Of a stretch of 64,000 bases of DNA, positions 43,441-55,740 are shown one piece after another (the first letter of the stretch is position 1; each line of letters begins with the position of its first letter). The notes beneath the pieces were generated by a model. That model worked only from the letters and a program-made list of their open reading frames with translations, had not been told where the DNA came from and did not search any database. Both the position numbers and the translations under genes were made by a program. Origin of the DNA: Sphaerosporella brunnea (Eukaryota; Ascomycota; Pezizomycetes; Pezizales; Pyronemataceae); the NCBI GenBank assembly GCA_008704415.1, contig VXIS01000038.1:62001-126000 (forward strand), given 5' to 3'.

Positions 43441-43800
43441 AGCTCAAAGAAAAGCTGTCACACGTCCTCTTCAACATCCACCGCAACACACTCGGACCCA
43501 AAAACCACAATGGCCGCACGCCACTCCCTCTTCAGCTCAAGCCTTGTACAAGTAGATGGCGGGTGGTTGGGGTAATTGCTACTGGATATCTGTTCGCCGG
43601 TGTGCGCTGACTGGGAGGACTAGACCCGCATTCTAGTTGCGCCACATACATCAGTCTCGCCTCGCCGCCGCACCGAGATTCCCCGTCGCACCCCGACACA
43701 CCTCGGACAGCCCGGATCAGCCTCGGTGCGCCCTGGCCGGCCCCGCAGCGCCCCGCCCGCCCGCGCGCCAACCGCCAGCACCAGCTAGGAGTGTTGGGAT

Positions 43801-44260
43801 GTGATCAAACAAACAGAATCAACACCAATTTCAAACGAAACCAGCGAGCACAGCGTCGATGAGATGCTGTCAGCTGCGGGATTCTACGTTGCCGTGCCTC
43901 AAGACCCGAAACGAACGTGCATGGAAACACTTTCTTTGCTTCGAAAACAATTATGCGCTGGAAGAGCTGTGAAAATATACAGATTGTGTCTAGCTGTCCC
44001 GGCTTCAAGCAAGACTAGTAACGAGCGATGGGACAAGTCTCCAGAAGTCTCACAGCTTGGCCACGGGATCATTCGACAAAGCGTCCGCTTCCGATAATGA
44101 CAACATCGAGATTGACGTTTTGATTGTCGGGCGAGATAAGAATGTCGAGGCTGGGATCAAGTCGGCTGAAGAAATACAAAACACGTTTCAAAAAGTTGTG
44201 AACCATATACTCCGGGACAGCAGTAGTGTTTATCCACAGACAGCCTTCCGCACGCGATAA
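43801..44260 (+). pseudogene. Frameshifted unknown gene
   Basis: One frame contains SEHSVDEMLSAAGFYVAVPQ and CMETLSLLRKQLCAGRAVKI. Near 44057 it shifts by one base into GSFDKASASDNDNIEIDVLI, then AGIKSAEEIQNTFQKVVNHI, with stop at 44260. Both frames look coding. No family recognised. Confidence 0.4.
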
Positions 44261-45811
44261 CCGCCCCAAAACTTGCATCCGGCGGCGTCATGTTTGCATT
44301 TCCAATCTTGGATTCATTCTGCCCCCACCCTGAACATTATCCACCAATCCCCGCGGTGCAAAGCTCTCGTTGCGGGACAACATAATCCCCCCCATCCTAC
44401 GTGCACTACGATCGTGGGCTGGCTGCACCTGGACATACCCCACCGATGATGAAGCCAACAAGCAGTATTTGATCACATGCGCCTCCGGTTGATCTGGTTG
44501 GCCCCTCCGCGCAGCGTTCGAGGCAGGACATGTTCAACATGATGAGAACACGAGCACAGGTCGTTGGCGGTCGTATGCACATGCATAGCCGTGTCGCGCG
44601 GCGGGATTTGCGACGCCAGAGAGGAGTGCAACTAGCACTGAGGCGGAACGTGGTCAGGGTGGGAGTGGGTAGGCACCGGGAGATGTGTTTAGTGCAGAGA
44701 AAGCGCGACGCCAAAACTATGTGCACAATAGCACCGGCGATAACCAGAAGAACGCAACTAGCTGTAAATGGTGTGCTTCAGAATCCTGTCTACCTCGAAA
44801 CGCAACGTTGTGTGCCGATATGACGCTCAGGAGTCTGTCGAAGGCGCGAACTGAGAGATGACGTCAACGACAAGCTGTCCCCGGGTGATAAAAACCTCCT
44901 GTGCGCTACGACCCAGCGCGCATAAACAGCGTGTTGGTCATTCTGGCGACAGTACCTGCTGGGACACCTGTGTCTATAAACACGAAACTGTTCAAAGCGG
45001 CGGGGTGCCACATACGGGTGGTCCTGCAACAGTTGCTACAACAAGTAGAGCGCCACGCCCGAAACAATGAGCGAAATAGTGTTAGACATTGACTAGCAAA
45101 CCAGGTGGCCATGCTGGTCAGCGCCGTGGCTTGCATAGCGACCGCAACATCGGAGGCGGCCAGAATCGAAGTCCCACCACGGTGGTAAGAATCACCGCGT
45201 AATCCTGTCAGGCGTATTCATGTTCCCACTCAGCGGCAAACCATGTGTTGGTAAGTGCCCCAGCCGCCGCATGACACAACCCCACACCTTCAATCAGAAG
45301 AACGTGCGCATGTAGCTCCTTCGCAGGGTGGGAGCGCGATCCTTGATACTGGCCAGCTGATCGGTTGCTACATGATTCACGGTCGCGACCCGACGGACAT
45401 CACACATCCCGGGGCTTGCGACTAACAATGGATCAGATGCCCTATGTGAAAGTACCCCACGCTGGAGCGTTCTGCGGAGAGTAGGGTGACAAGTGTATGT
45501 AGAAAGGCAAGGACTCGCGGGTCTTTTTGGTGCTGGCGGGGATGTTCTGGGCCATCGTGGCAGTAGTTTGTTGCAGAAAGCTTGACGCTGCTGTCGCATT
45601 TACACTCACAATGTTCAGCCCGGGTGCATCAGGTTGACATAGGTAGATTGAGGTTGAATAAGGTCAGTTCGAGTGGAATCACAAGTTTTGGAGAGAGCGC
45701 CCAATACATTCAAGCAACAGCTCGTAGAGGCCGCCAGGCTTCGCGTTGGCGTGAAAGATACCTTGAATGAGCTGCTGCTGATATTGGCTGACTTTTGGGG
45801 ATTCGCCGTCG
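44261..45811. other. Gene-poor interval
   Basis: Arg/Thr-rich frames on both strands near 44400-44830 lack start codons, introns or motifs; nothing else is supported. Confidence 0.4.
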
Positions 45812-46018
45812 TCACCTGTTTTTCTCGCTCCGAGTCTTTTTTCTTGTACGCAACCGCATAGTTCCTTTGTCCAAGACCACACGATGAATGATAAACGTGA
45901 TTGCTGAGAAACCGTTTTCGGCTTGGCAGACATAGAAATGGGATGTCGCGAGGACTGTGCAACTCTGCAGAGGTCCGCCCTGCAGCCACCCGTCGCAGGT
46001 AAACACGATACGTCACTC
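45812..46018 (-). pseudogene. hAT transposase fragment (catalytic N-part)
   Basis: The frame begins VFTCDGWLQGGPLQSCTVLA and continues TSHFYVCQAENGFSAITFII before frameshifts. F-T-C-D-G-W followed by a small-residue loop and then A-x-S/C-H-F/Y is the conserved start of the hAT catalytic core, where the D is the first acidic residue of the DDE triad. Short and surrounded by stops. Confidence 0.5.
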
Positions 46019-46152
46019 ATATCGTAGCAATGTCACGTGTCTTTGCGTGCTGTGAATATATACTTGTTTGTGGTGTTGAGCCGCTGCCGGCGCACAACAA
46101 CCGCACTTGATGCTACCCACACGCTAGGCGCCGGGCAGGTTGAGCAGTGGAG

Positions 46153-46168
46153 AACCCTAACCCTAACC
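46153..46168. repeat. Interstitial telomeric repeat (CCCTAA)
   Basis: AACCCTAACCCTAACC, two and a half units. Confidence 0.8.
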
Positions 46169-46692
46169 TCCGACGTCCGTGACGCGGCTCTGGGGCCGCG
46201 TGGAACCCCGCCATGCAGTATGTGCCCGCGTGGAAACCTACCAACCTGCCAACGAAGCCGATTTGGCCTGGAGAGTTATCAGCAAAATATGTTGCCCGGT
46301 CAACGGAGTCGCACCCTGCCACTGTCAACTGTCGGCGGCGTCCCTACATTGCCCTGTACTTGCAGAAATAGCCAGCCAGCAGCCGTGTCTCAGCGACCAA
46401 TCTTGAAGAAACAAAGTCCCTGAGTGGACACTGGCAGGGATGGCTGCATTGAGTGACGTTGTGAAAACTCTCGTGCAAATCGTCGAACCGCTGACCTGAA
46501 CATGCTATTCGTCGTCAAGGAATTGCGCTGTCACTTCCAAACAAGAGGTGTGCACGCGGCTGCGACATGTTGCCTGCCGTCGGCTAAGCCGAAACACCAT
46601 GCACCACTGAATTTCTCGAGATCGTCGTGTTTGCATTGGCTCTGTTACCGCCTGTGCTGGAAGCGTCTGCCTGTACACCCGGGCAACCAAAG

Positions 46693-47424
46693 TCAAGTAT
46701 TTCGTTTCGGTGGGCGTGTGCACGGCAACGGAGCGAGTAGGGAAGAAGCACACAATCCACGACCGCCTCCCTCTTCGTGGTGGAAATCATTCTGCCCTCG
46801 CTCGTAGTCTTCCATCATCAGCCACTGCTGCAGACGGCGGCTGGTATCTGCAATCCGTAGTTGGGATACTTTCACTCGCCGCCACAACCCGCAGCCTGGG
46901 ACAGGTTGAGCTCTACTGGAGCAGCAGTTGCATTGTGTGCATCGTGAACCATTCTTCAACCAGTCTTCAAATACGTCACTGTAGACCGCATTCACTGGCA
47001 ATCTGTACGATGGCCTACAATATCTGGTAATTGTCTTCGCACCCAGCAGTAGTGCCTGGTAAAACCGTGCGGATTGTCGCACCTGCTTTATTTCCCCATT
47101 GGCCGGTCGGCTCCGTCCAGTGGCCAGGGCGCCCTGCATGTCGGCCTGGATGGTCTTCCATCGTCCAGTCACGGCCGCGCTCGACAGTGGATGCAGCCCG
47201 CGATTGATCCAGCAGGACTGAAAAACCTGGTCCATAAGTTCCGGGGACTGGACCAGGTTGTTGTCCTTACTTACGTGGTATCTATATGCCGTGAGGCTAA
47301 ACCTGCGAGAGGTGTACCTCGCAGCGGGACCGACACGTGTAGAAAAAAAAAAATTCCCTATCTTTGCCACCGTGCCGCTGGAGGTTTCGCTGTTATTATT
47401 CCATCTGGGTGCCAATGCTAACAT
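46693..47424 (-). CDS. Candidate unknown gene with one intron
   Basis: From ATG 47424 the minus strand is open to 46693. A 57-nt in-phase intron is likely at 47274-47218 (donor GTAAGT, acceptor TTTTTCAG), leaving 224 residues. The part after the intron (SCWINRGLHPLSSAAVTGRW, then IQADMQGALATGRSRPANGE) has helical composition; a Cys-rich CTQCNCC stretch follows. No domain recognised. An open frame of 252 codons with good splice sites is unlikely by chance, but support is modest. Confidence 0.35.
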   Translation of the reverse strand: MLALAPRWNNNSETSSGTVAKIGNFFFSTRVGPAARYTSRRFSLTAYRYHVSKDNNLVQSPELMDQVFQSCWINRGLHPLSSAAVTGRWKTIQADMQGALATGRSRPANGEIKQVRQSARFYQALLLGAKTITRYCRPSYRLPVNAVYSDVFEDWLKNGSRCTQCNCCSSRAQPVPGCGLWRRVKVSQLRIADTSRRLQQWLMMEDYERGQNDFHHEEGGGRGLCASSLLAPLPCTRPPKRNT

Positions 47425-47464
47425 CGTGAGCCTTCCACCGCTGCAACGCAAACACCAATCGGAC

Positions 47465-50400
47465 TAAACAACCGCCTTCAAACGTCATCAACGCACCGAG
47501 ACAACAGTTCAGCGAGGTTGAGACACTGCCTACCCATGACGTGCTGGAGCCCAGGAAACCGCAACCAGCTCCGGTGGATGGTGTTTTGTGGTTGAATCAC
47601 TGGGAAAGACAACCGTGGGCCCAACAACACCGCAGGAATGCCTGGGAAATTTTCCAAGAAAGAACACCGGTCGCAGATGTTGTTGCATCCTCGGCGCGTA
47701 ACGGAGGTGCACTGTCAGCGCAGCCAGAGCAGGTGTTCAGCAGCGCGCAAAACTCACGCTGTTGCCAGCCCAGTACGCCACAGAGTGCCGAAAGGTTGGC
47801 ACCGTCATGGGCTCATCAGCGCGAGCCATGCTGACATTGCAGAGCTTGCGGAAATGCTACATGCGCGCCGTATCTAGCAACCTGATGGCGGCACGGATGA
47901 ATAGCTGAAAGGAGCTATGGAGCGTACGGTGGATACACTCACTATATATGAAGCTGCAGTCAAGAGCCAGTTGATTGAGGTATCACTCGCTTTCAGCACA
48001 CGATGCTGGGAGCGTGAGGATATCGCAGCGCGACAATTCTAATGGGTGAGGACGTGGGGTATCTGTAGCTTCTAGATCTGGAAGTCGATGCCGCGGCCCG
48101 CTGCTGAAGAAGTGAGCAGTCGCTCGGTGCTGCCGGCGATATCTGATGGAAGGAGGAGACGGTTCCGTTGAGTAAGAGGAGTGGAACTATGGCTCGGGTA
48201 TGCGAGCATTTTCGTGTTTCTTGTATTCGATCCACCTTTTTTTGTTTTTTTTTTTTTCTCAACGACTTACGCGCGATGGCAATGTTTAACTACATCCTCA
48301 CCGTCGCCCGCGGCTCCGCTCGTCTTCCTGAGTGAACTCAGCCTCCGACGTCGCTGCCATCAATCGCCGACGTCTCAGCATGCGTATCATTCGCCAAACT
48401 CCACAAGCCAAGCTGGGAGTCCGTTGATTTAACCCCTGGTTTCGGAACGCCGAATGTCCATCTTTCATGAAAATCGTCCCCGTTCCAGAATTCGCGCCCC
48501 AATCGTAAAGGCGGGTAGGCTAGGAATGTAGAACCTCCAGCTTCCCATCTACTTGTAACAATCGCTGCATGCGCCCACCAACACCAGCATATGCAAGTGC
48601 TTACCCGAGCCACTCAAAGCATGCGGGTTTAAGGTTGGCTTGATGGCTGACGCAGGTCAAATCAAGGAAGACGACAGGTTTGCACCGCGAACGCAGCCCC
48701 CGAACGACGCCAACGCTATGCATTCTCAGCAGAACCCAACGGCGCGTTGTAACGCCCCATCAATACATAGAAAACAAGCGAATGCGTCCACGGCGCAATC
48801 ATCCTCCCCGGACCCCCAGCCACGGCGTCACCGATTGAGGCGATTACCCCCCGGGGCCTGTTCCGACAGCCTGCAGTGATCGCGGCCGCGGGGGATGCTA
48901 CATTCCCGGGGCTTCGTTCGCGTCCGGGTAGCGCTGCGTGATTCCGGTTCGCAGCCTTGTTCCAGACGCCAGCCTTGGCATGCCGGCGCAGCCTCGGCGC
49001 TTAGCGGTGGCAGCCTCGGCGCTTAGCGGTGGCAGCCGCGGCCTTGCCGACGTGGGGTCCAGCCTTACGCACGGCGCTTGCGGCGGTAGCCGAAAATAGA
49101 TGAATGCAGGAACCCGCGAGGTTGTTTTGCGACGATCCGGTATCGAGCAGATGCGTTTTGCGACGACGGAATTGGCGGGTGTCATTGCGGCTGTTGGAGG
49201 ACGCGCGCAACTGTGCTCGCGCTTTGGTCGGCATGTGTTTGCCGAGCTGAGATTCAATTGCGGAACAGTAGGTGCAAGGGTATCCCAACAGATGGCAGGA
49301 ATTGTTGCGTTTCTGCGTGTAGGTGAAACGAACCGAGAATGCCGTTCCTGGAGGTTGACTAGGTGTCATCCGTGTCGCGCCGCGCGCGGGCTACAATGTA
49401 TGGACAAACAGTCGGGCCAGCTCACATACACAGCATTCAGCATTGAACTGTATATTCATAGACCTCAAGCCCATTGGGCACACGGTTGCGCAAGCAAGCA
49501 GGAGTATTCGCAACAGCCATGACTGGACGCTGGGATGCTTACACAACCCACCGATCCGGATTCAAACCCTGCCGCCGCGCGGACGAATTCTCGCCTACCC
49601 ACCTTGCGCCTACAACTGGCCACCGTGTTGTCCAGCCGTCAAAAACGTGTTGGAAACACCACAATGACAGCGATCGACAAACCGTTGCCGGGCGTTGAGT
49701 GACGGTCAAACAGCCAGTCCGGCCTGCTATTCGGCAGGCCACCGGCCTGGCTGCGAATCAGGGACGCAGCAGAGGCGCGGCATGGAAAGGCAACTTTGAC
49801 CACCCGGGTCCCTCAGTCGTGAGATGCCCGCATTGAGGGAGATCGTGCATGGTTCGCGTTTGTGCCGGTAACGATCTCGATCTGCACTTTTGGAGTGTAA
49901 ATCCCTTGCTACAGCCAACCAGTGCTGGATGCGCCCTACCGCCTGCACACTGTGCTGGATTGCTGACGGTTTATAAGCGCTCTCTGAGGGTCGTCGTAAC
50001 CTGCGTCCCTATGCCTGTTGCGCAAGAAGTGGTCTGACCCGTGCCCACTTGATTTCGACCTACAGCTGGTCAGGATGACATGAACGCACCGGTGTAAGAC
50101 GCGCAGCGATCATGGGTATGCAGCCACAGCTATATATTGTGGAGGCCCAACCGTTCCTGCTTGGTGTCGCTCTTCCATCAATCGTACTGGCAAGGCACGG
50201 CGCAGAAATACCACTCTCGTCGTCTATATCCCGCGAGATAGCGCGTGGGATGTCGGCTTGAAAAAGGTTTTAGCCATCAAGCGGAGTTTCCAATATAGAT
50301 GAACCCACCATCGTGGCATGCCAAGGTGTCGTCTTGCTGTGTGACCTGAGCCACAGCTCAGAAGATTCTTAGCGTCTCTTAGCGCCGAAGCCACGTGACA

Positions 50401-52160
50401 CATATGTGCCATCTTGAGCGAATAGTACAGCGGAGGGACTAGCTATATGAGAAAGAGTACTCCCCAAAACGAAGACCTCCGGAATGTGCAATATCCATAC
50501 AGATGCGTGTGGAGACGATAGCCGGACGAGGCATTTGCGGATCAGACACTTCTCGAAAACTGCAAGTCGGTCAACGCCGCTCCCCGACAGCGGAATCAAC
50601 GCCAGTGGCGTGGAACTACTCTTTGGAAGGTGATTGAACCTAGACGTTTATATCGTACAACACTGATTGATAGCGGAAGCTGTTACTGTGGCGGTAGCAT
50701 CAGTGCGTTGGCCGCACAAGCTTGAATATCACCCAACTCTCTAAGCTGATACCAGTCATCAATACCAGGGCGAAGCCGTAGGAATACATACATACCCATC
50801 AACACTGGGAGGCAGGAGACACCGACAGCCATCCGCTCTGCTTCTGAATCATTCCTGACTGCGATTGCGACATGTCAATGCAGTCAAGTTGTTGATGATC
50901 GCACATCACCAGTCGCGTTTGTACATCGAGAAAGTTCCCATCTGCATGGAGTTGGGTCTTGAACACAGTTGCTGCAAGGCTATGTGCACCGCGTTCCAAG
51001 TCCTCCCCGTACTTTGCACGCTTCCACCGGGATCGGAATAGCCTCATCGTAGCTCACAAACACCAACACCCCCAGCAGCTTTTCCAAAGCATCAATTCGT
51101 GGCGTCAGCGCGGCCGTATCATCGCAGCTTGCAACAGTGCGTGCTGCTTACCCTTCCACAGTAACATCACGGGAATCAGTCATTCGAACTGGGAAAAGGA
51201 GATCAGCGCTATGGACATATCCTGAAACAGCCGTACGCAGGGCTGCCAATAGACGCGCCGGCCCCATAATGTGGATCAGGCCGGGGCATGCACCTGGCGT
51301 TCCTGGGGACTCTCTGCAGGTCTGGAAGTCTGATAGGTGCCTGGGGGTGCCGGTTATCCGGCGCATTTCTTCGTGCCGATGATGGCGCAACTACGTGATC
51401 AAAACCCCAGCGTTTGAGGATGGATATCAACGCGGTGCTTGCTGAGACAGCAGCCGTAGATGTTTCGGGTCAGTGCCAGCCACTCCTTGGGGTCCTTGTG
51501 TTCTTTAAACATGGGAGATAGTTTAGGTACCTGGCGGGCCCTGCGGGCACCTACATCCGGGGCCCATGCGCACCTGGATCTCGGTCCAAACGGGCCTTGA
51601 AGGGAAACGCTCGTTTAATTCCAATGGGCCCGCGCCGAAAGCCGCAATGGGTGAGTATCAATGCGGCTTCACGACAACCTCACACGGGAATACATAGACC
51701 GCATCTGGACGGTGTTCAACCCGGGATCATAGCAGAGAGAAACGAAAGTGATGATTTGTAAGCAGAGGAATCGCAATCTGTCTTACAGTGCGAGCGGGAG
51801 CTGTGCCGTGCCGATGATTCAGCCGCTCGCCAACAGGCTACAAACAACCTGTCCCTATCGGTGTGCACTCATCAGACGACACGAGCAAAATGCGTGTTGG
51901 TTCACACTCACACGGCGTCCGCTGCAGGCCTGTGCCGATCGGCAACACACCAAGCCTCCCTGCTGACTAATTAGACACAACGGGCCTAACACGTGCGCCC
52001 GCAGGATACATTCACTCTGGATTTAGGGTTAGGGTTACATCGGCAGCCACACTTGAACAGCAAAGTCGTTCTTTCCGGAGCACAGTGTATAAACCTCGCC
52101 GTGTCGATGGAATCTGCCGCCGGGTAGTCATGCCAATGCAAGCCCGATTGCATTGCGGGG
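47465..52160. other. Gene-poor interval of 4.7 kb
   Basis: Only short overlapping frames. A 22-bp direct repeat (CCTCGGCGCTTAGCGGTGGC plus two bases) occurs twice in tandem at 48992-49035. A GC-rich CAGCC/GGCTG fragment at 49705-49765 and a CCTGGCGGGCC fragment at 51535-51600 resemble pieces of the hAT families described above. No gene is supported. Confidence 0.45.
52023..52037. repeat. Interstitial telomeric repeat (TTAGGG)
   Basis: TTAGGGTTAGGGTTA, two and a half units in the TTAGGG orientation. Confidence 0.8.
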
Positions 52161-52166
52161 CGATTC

Positions 52167-52433
52167 TTGTTGCTGCTGGGATACCCGGACCAGAAACTCT
52201 ACATTCTCAATGCACCGACGACGGACCGGCAGTCGAGCATCGCCACGCCTGAGGAACTCTATAAGCACGATGCAAACCGCACATTGACTCTGAGGCCAGC
52301 GGCTGTCGTCTTCCTCGAACGAGGGATATACGGGGTAGCGCGTGCCGAGCGTGCCGATAACAAGCACCGCCGCATCCGGCAATCGCTCAAAGGCCCAGCA
52401 AACATCATGCATTTTCACCTTCCGCGTCGGTAG
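52167..52433 (+). pseudogene. Unknown coding trace
   Basis: An 88-codon frame without ATG reads YPDQKLYILNAPTTDRQSSI, then ATPEELYKHDANRTLTLRPA and on to a basic end. The opposite strand is also open, and coding direction is uncertain. No family recognised. Confidence 0.25.
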
Positions 52434-52985
52434 CATGTGACTTCATCATCAACAGACCGAGGCAGCTGGGGGCATACACCGAACTGACTCTGCGATGTGA
52501 TGCTGAAATATTATCTCCGTCCCCTGACATCCAGGCTCACATCTATCTCTCACGTCGGCAACACACACTTCAAAGGTTGATGAACAAACTGTTCAGCCTC
52601 AACAGGAGGAGCACAGCATCCACCGTGACTAATCCTCGCCTGTCAAAAGGTGCACAATCGAGTGCGACCGCCGCAGCGCAACCTGCAACGTGAACCGCCA
52701 TTCTGCGGAATAGAAAGCGCGACGATAGTAGTCCTTAGAAAAAGAAGCTGAGTGGCAGGCTAAGGTCTACTTGCAGGCAGGCAAGCGCAGTTGCAACATC
52801 CTTCCTGCGTCCGATTACGGATGTTGTTCTGTTCGTCTTTATGAAAACATGAGACTTCTGAAAGCCTAATCATTCATTTGCCCCAGAGTTGGAATTGACG
52901 GACTCTTAGGCAACGGACGTCGCACGTGAAGGTTGCCTTACGCTCAGTGCGACTTGCTGCCGAGCGGGCCGGGGACTGAGATTGC

Positions 52986-53552
52986 GTGGGAAGATCGACG
53001 CCAGGCATATTCCGTCCGGTTCAGAGTTCGAAGCCCGCGAGCCGGTTCAGACCGCCGCGATGCGGCGAGTGGTTGATAGCGAAGCTGATATGCGATGCCG
53101 GGTGCTCTGTTGCCGCCCACCCCGCGCAAGCACGCAACCTCCAGAAGGGGATGGCCGCACTGCAGATAGCCAACGCGGATACATGCCCCATCAAGATAGC
53201 TATCTACAGGAATGCTTCTGGAAGCAGAACAACATTAGGGCCGCTGAGACGGGTGTGTTTGATTTGGATATCCGAATGTTTAACCGGCTGTTTATCGATG
53301 TCTGTAAGCCATTTGACGCCGAAACTGGCATCAAAACCCGAAACGTCGAAATAACATATAAACACCTGTCTGAGCGGCCCCTATAGCCCGGACCGCGACT
53401 ACAACCCCAAAGAGCGCTGAGAGTGGCAAGTGGCAATGTATTTTGCCGAACCAAAGGATCTCGAGCCCGGGAAAACAAAACCAAATGTTGAGATTTCAAC
53501 GTATCGGCTTCATCTATTCGATACCGTGTTTCAAAGTTTAGTGACCAAGTAA
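52986..53552 (+). pseudogene. Frameshifted gene, possibly part of a LINE
   Basis: Three frames follow each other: PVQSSKPASRFRPPRCGEWL (52986 on), then WKQNNIRAAETGVFDLDIRM and FNRLFIDVCKPFDAETGIKT (to 53386), then MYFAEPKDLEPGKTKPNVEI ending at TAA near 53552. Each is coding-like. The LINE-type C-terminus begins directly after, so this may be a decayed upstream part of the same retroelement, but no reverse-transcriptase motif was seen. Confidence 0.35.
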
Positions 53553-53555
53553 TAG

Positions 53556-53879
53556 CACAACCTGTTTCCCGCAGAGGAGCGGGCGACTCTTGACCGGTGA
53601 ATGTTCATGGACGATTTTGGTATCCCGCCCGAGTGTCAACTGATCCCAACGCTGGCCAGGGCGATACTCTGGCGCCGGCTCCAAACAGCGCCGACAGCCG
53701 CCTACCTCCACCGCACCGGGCGACAAGTGCTGGTGGTGCAATAGCGGCGCCGTCCAGACGCAGACCACATATTTAAATTCTGCGAGCGGTGGAAGGACGG
53801 GCCGAGACTGCTCTGCAGGCGGGTGTCGGAGGCTACGGGAGACAACGGGCGGAAGCGACGGCCACGCCTGCGCGGCTAG
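53556..53879 (+). pseudogene. 3' end of a non-LTR retrotransposon ORF (LINE)
   Basis: The frame reads PTAAYLHRTGRQ, then, one base shifted, DKCWWCNSGAVQT, then ADHIFKFCERWKDGPRLLCR and RRPRLRG with TAG at 53877-53879. The series AYLHR-x-x-x-x-x-x-C-x-x-C-(x)n-H-x-x-x-x-C-x-x-W is the C-terminal zinc knuckle after the RNase H region in fungal Tad1-type LINE proteins (family knowledge). It has a stop and two frameshifts, so it is dead. Confidence 0.65.
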
Positions 53880-53889
53880 CGGACGGAGG

Positions 53890-53920
53890 CCGTCATGGCC
53901 GCAAGCGGCCGGATACAATA
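53890..53920. repeat. GGCCGCTTGCGGCC palindrome repeat, copy 3 (reverse)
   Basis: Read in reverse complement, TGTATCCGGCC then GCTTGCGGCCATGAC occurs immediately after the LINE 3' end (palindrome at 53897-53910). Confidence 0.8.
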
Positions 53921-54187
53921 TGAACTGGACAACTCCACTGTAATTTGGACTGCGGTGAGGGTGTTTTGTGGAGGGTGTGCGTTTGCTTTCTGTGTTTCCA
54001 GTTTGTTCGTCTTACTATCCTGCCAAGCGTTGTCGTCCAGACTCTTTGATTGATGCGAGATATATGGAGTGATCTGCTGTGGGACGCACGGCGCTCAGGG
54101 TTAGCGCCCCCAGCAAAACGGAAATCTCTGCGCTTCTCCTTTATCTCCACTTCCCCACACTTTTGACCCATCTACACCTTCGAACAT

Positions 54188-55190
54188 ATGGCTTCGTCAT
54201 CGCACAGATCAACCCTCACCAGCATTTACCAGTACGCCGGTGTAGCGCAGAAGGAAGAACTTCCTCTGCACAAGCTACTGTCCGCCAAAACAGGTGGCAG
54301 AAGATGGACACATATCATAAGTCCGCGATGGCCGACTACGCGCCACGAAAGATGATGTTGCGAATGCTGGCGTAAGACCCCTCCCCCAGCAGCTATCTGA
54401 CGCACACACAGAAACGAAGCCACTACCCAGGCCGTTACGCCCACCAGGATGGGTACACTGCTCTTGAACGCCGCGTCACTTGAATCAAACGCCAAGTGGC
54501 TAAAGACCTGGGCCCCTCACACCGCTGGACGAGAACGTGGCATTTATTTCGAAAGCCATGCGCTGGGCTGCGGCTGAGGAAGTATACGACGAGGAAGGCC
54601 TAGACAGCAAGGACGAGACGTTGCGTTGACCGACGATAACGATGTCCCCCGCGATAACGGACTGCTCGATGCAATGCCTCCAACCCAGCAGCTGCCCCGA
54701 TCCTGTGACCCGCGAGGGAATGGTGGAAATGAGAACGCAGATCACGGCAATCGTGATGGCCGTAGAGGGCACAAACACCACCGTTGGTGAAATTTGCCAG
54801 GATGTCAATCAGACCCGATTCACTCTCAACGGGAGCACTCAGGTGTTGAACCGAACCGCGAATTGGCTGGACGGCGTAGCTGGTGCTTTTGAACCAGGGA
54901 GGAAGAGCCTGAAGGAGGCCACCCAGACATGGGAGGAGGCAGAGGCAAAAATCAAGACGACTCAGGTGGGCGTGTGCGCAAGAGCTGAAAGCTTGCGAGC
55001 GGGAAGCCAACACGTTGCGCTCAGACCGCGACCACCTGCAGCGTGAGACTCAGAGATATATAACGAGGAGGACAATCCCGAAAAACTAAGGGTGTTTGTG
55101 CACGACTCGAATAAGATGGAGGAGATGTGTGAGGAGAAGAACGCCAACAATGCGGACAGAATAAGGTACTTCTCCCGAAATAGTTACCGA
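54188..55190 (+). pseudogene. Coiled-coil protein pseudogene, copy 1
   Basis: ATG 54188 follows a CT/CA-rich leader. The trace reads MASSSHRSTLTSIYQYAGVA, shifts frame near 54290, passes MADYAPRKMMLRMLA, a 40-nt intron (54372-54411, GTAAGA, CTGAC, ACAG), NEATTQAVTPTRMGTLLLNA, then with shifts PLDENVAFISKAMRWAAAEE, QITAIVMAVEGTNTTVGEIC and GRKSLKEATQTWEEAEAKIK. The end is a charged coiled coil (ELKACEREANTLRSDRDHLQ, EEMCEEKNANNADRI). Several single-base indels break it. The second half is homologous to 63480-64000. Function unknown. Confidence 0.6.
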
Positions 55191-55324
55191 TTATATAAAT
55201 TTATAATAACTATCCCTTTGGACAACAGACTTCAAGCCTGGTTTCAGTATTTAGCTGAAACTAAAGTAATTTTTTTTTATTTTGCCTCTGCCCCTGCCGG
55301 CACCTATTTTGTGCGAGGCCAGGG

Positions 55325-55740
55325 GTAGTAATTATTTAATAGCGCAACGTTAAATTAACAGATCTATTGATCTATTTTTGAGATAAGATATATCCCTTTA
55401 ATTGATGTACCTCTTTTAATTGCATTGTAAATAGCTTGTCTTGTAACACCTAAAAATTCACCTGCTTCAGTTTGGTTTGTAAACTCTTTTACTTCATTAG
55501 TCTCAGTATTTAATACTGAAACTGATACTCCCTCACGTGCTAAAGTTTTAGCTCTTATACTAGCTAAGGCTTCAGGAGTTAAGGGATTATTTTTTTTGTA
55601 ATTTGCAGTTGCAATAACCAGTTTATTTCTGGTCTCTGAACTGACAAGTTTACCTTTATGTATTGAAGATAAGAAATTTTTATGCTCAAGAGATACAATT
55701 TTTAATTTAAACTTCTCTATGTTTTTTTTTTTTTTTTTAA
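55325..55740 (-). pseudogene. Mitochondrial-type GIY-YIG intron endonuclease, C-terminal part, in nuclear DNA
   Basis: An AT-rich island (about 70% A+T) carries a 118-codon open minus-strand frame (about 55720 to TAG 55364-55366) with no ATG. It reads KLVSSETRNKLVIATANYKK and NNPLTPEALASIRAKTLARE (helix-turn repeats after the GIY-YIG domain, NUMOD3-like), then VSVLNTETNEVKEFTNQTEA, FLGVTRQAIYNAIKRGTSIK and GIYLI, a classic NUMOD1 module. Such proteins are encoded by group I introns of fungal mitochondria. The GIY-YIG catalytic domain itself is missing, cut at a poly-T/poly-A tract. No in-frame stops, so a recent transfer is likely (inference). Confidence 0.85.

Noticed and set aside
55325..55740. 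Horizontal transfer from bacteria or phage as the source of the GIY-YIG module
   Set aside because: The NUMOD1 sequence, AT-richness and a neighbouring LAGLIDADG fragment fit fungal mitochondrial introns much better.
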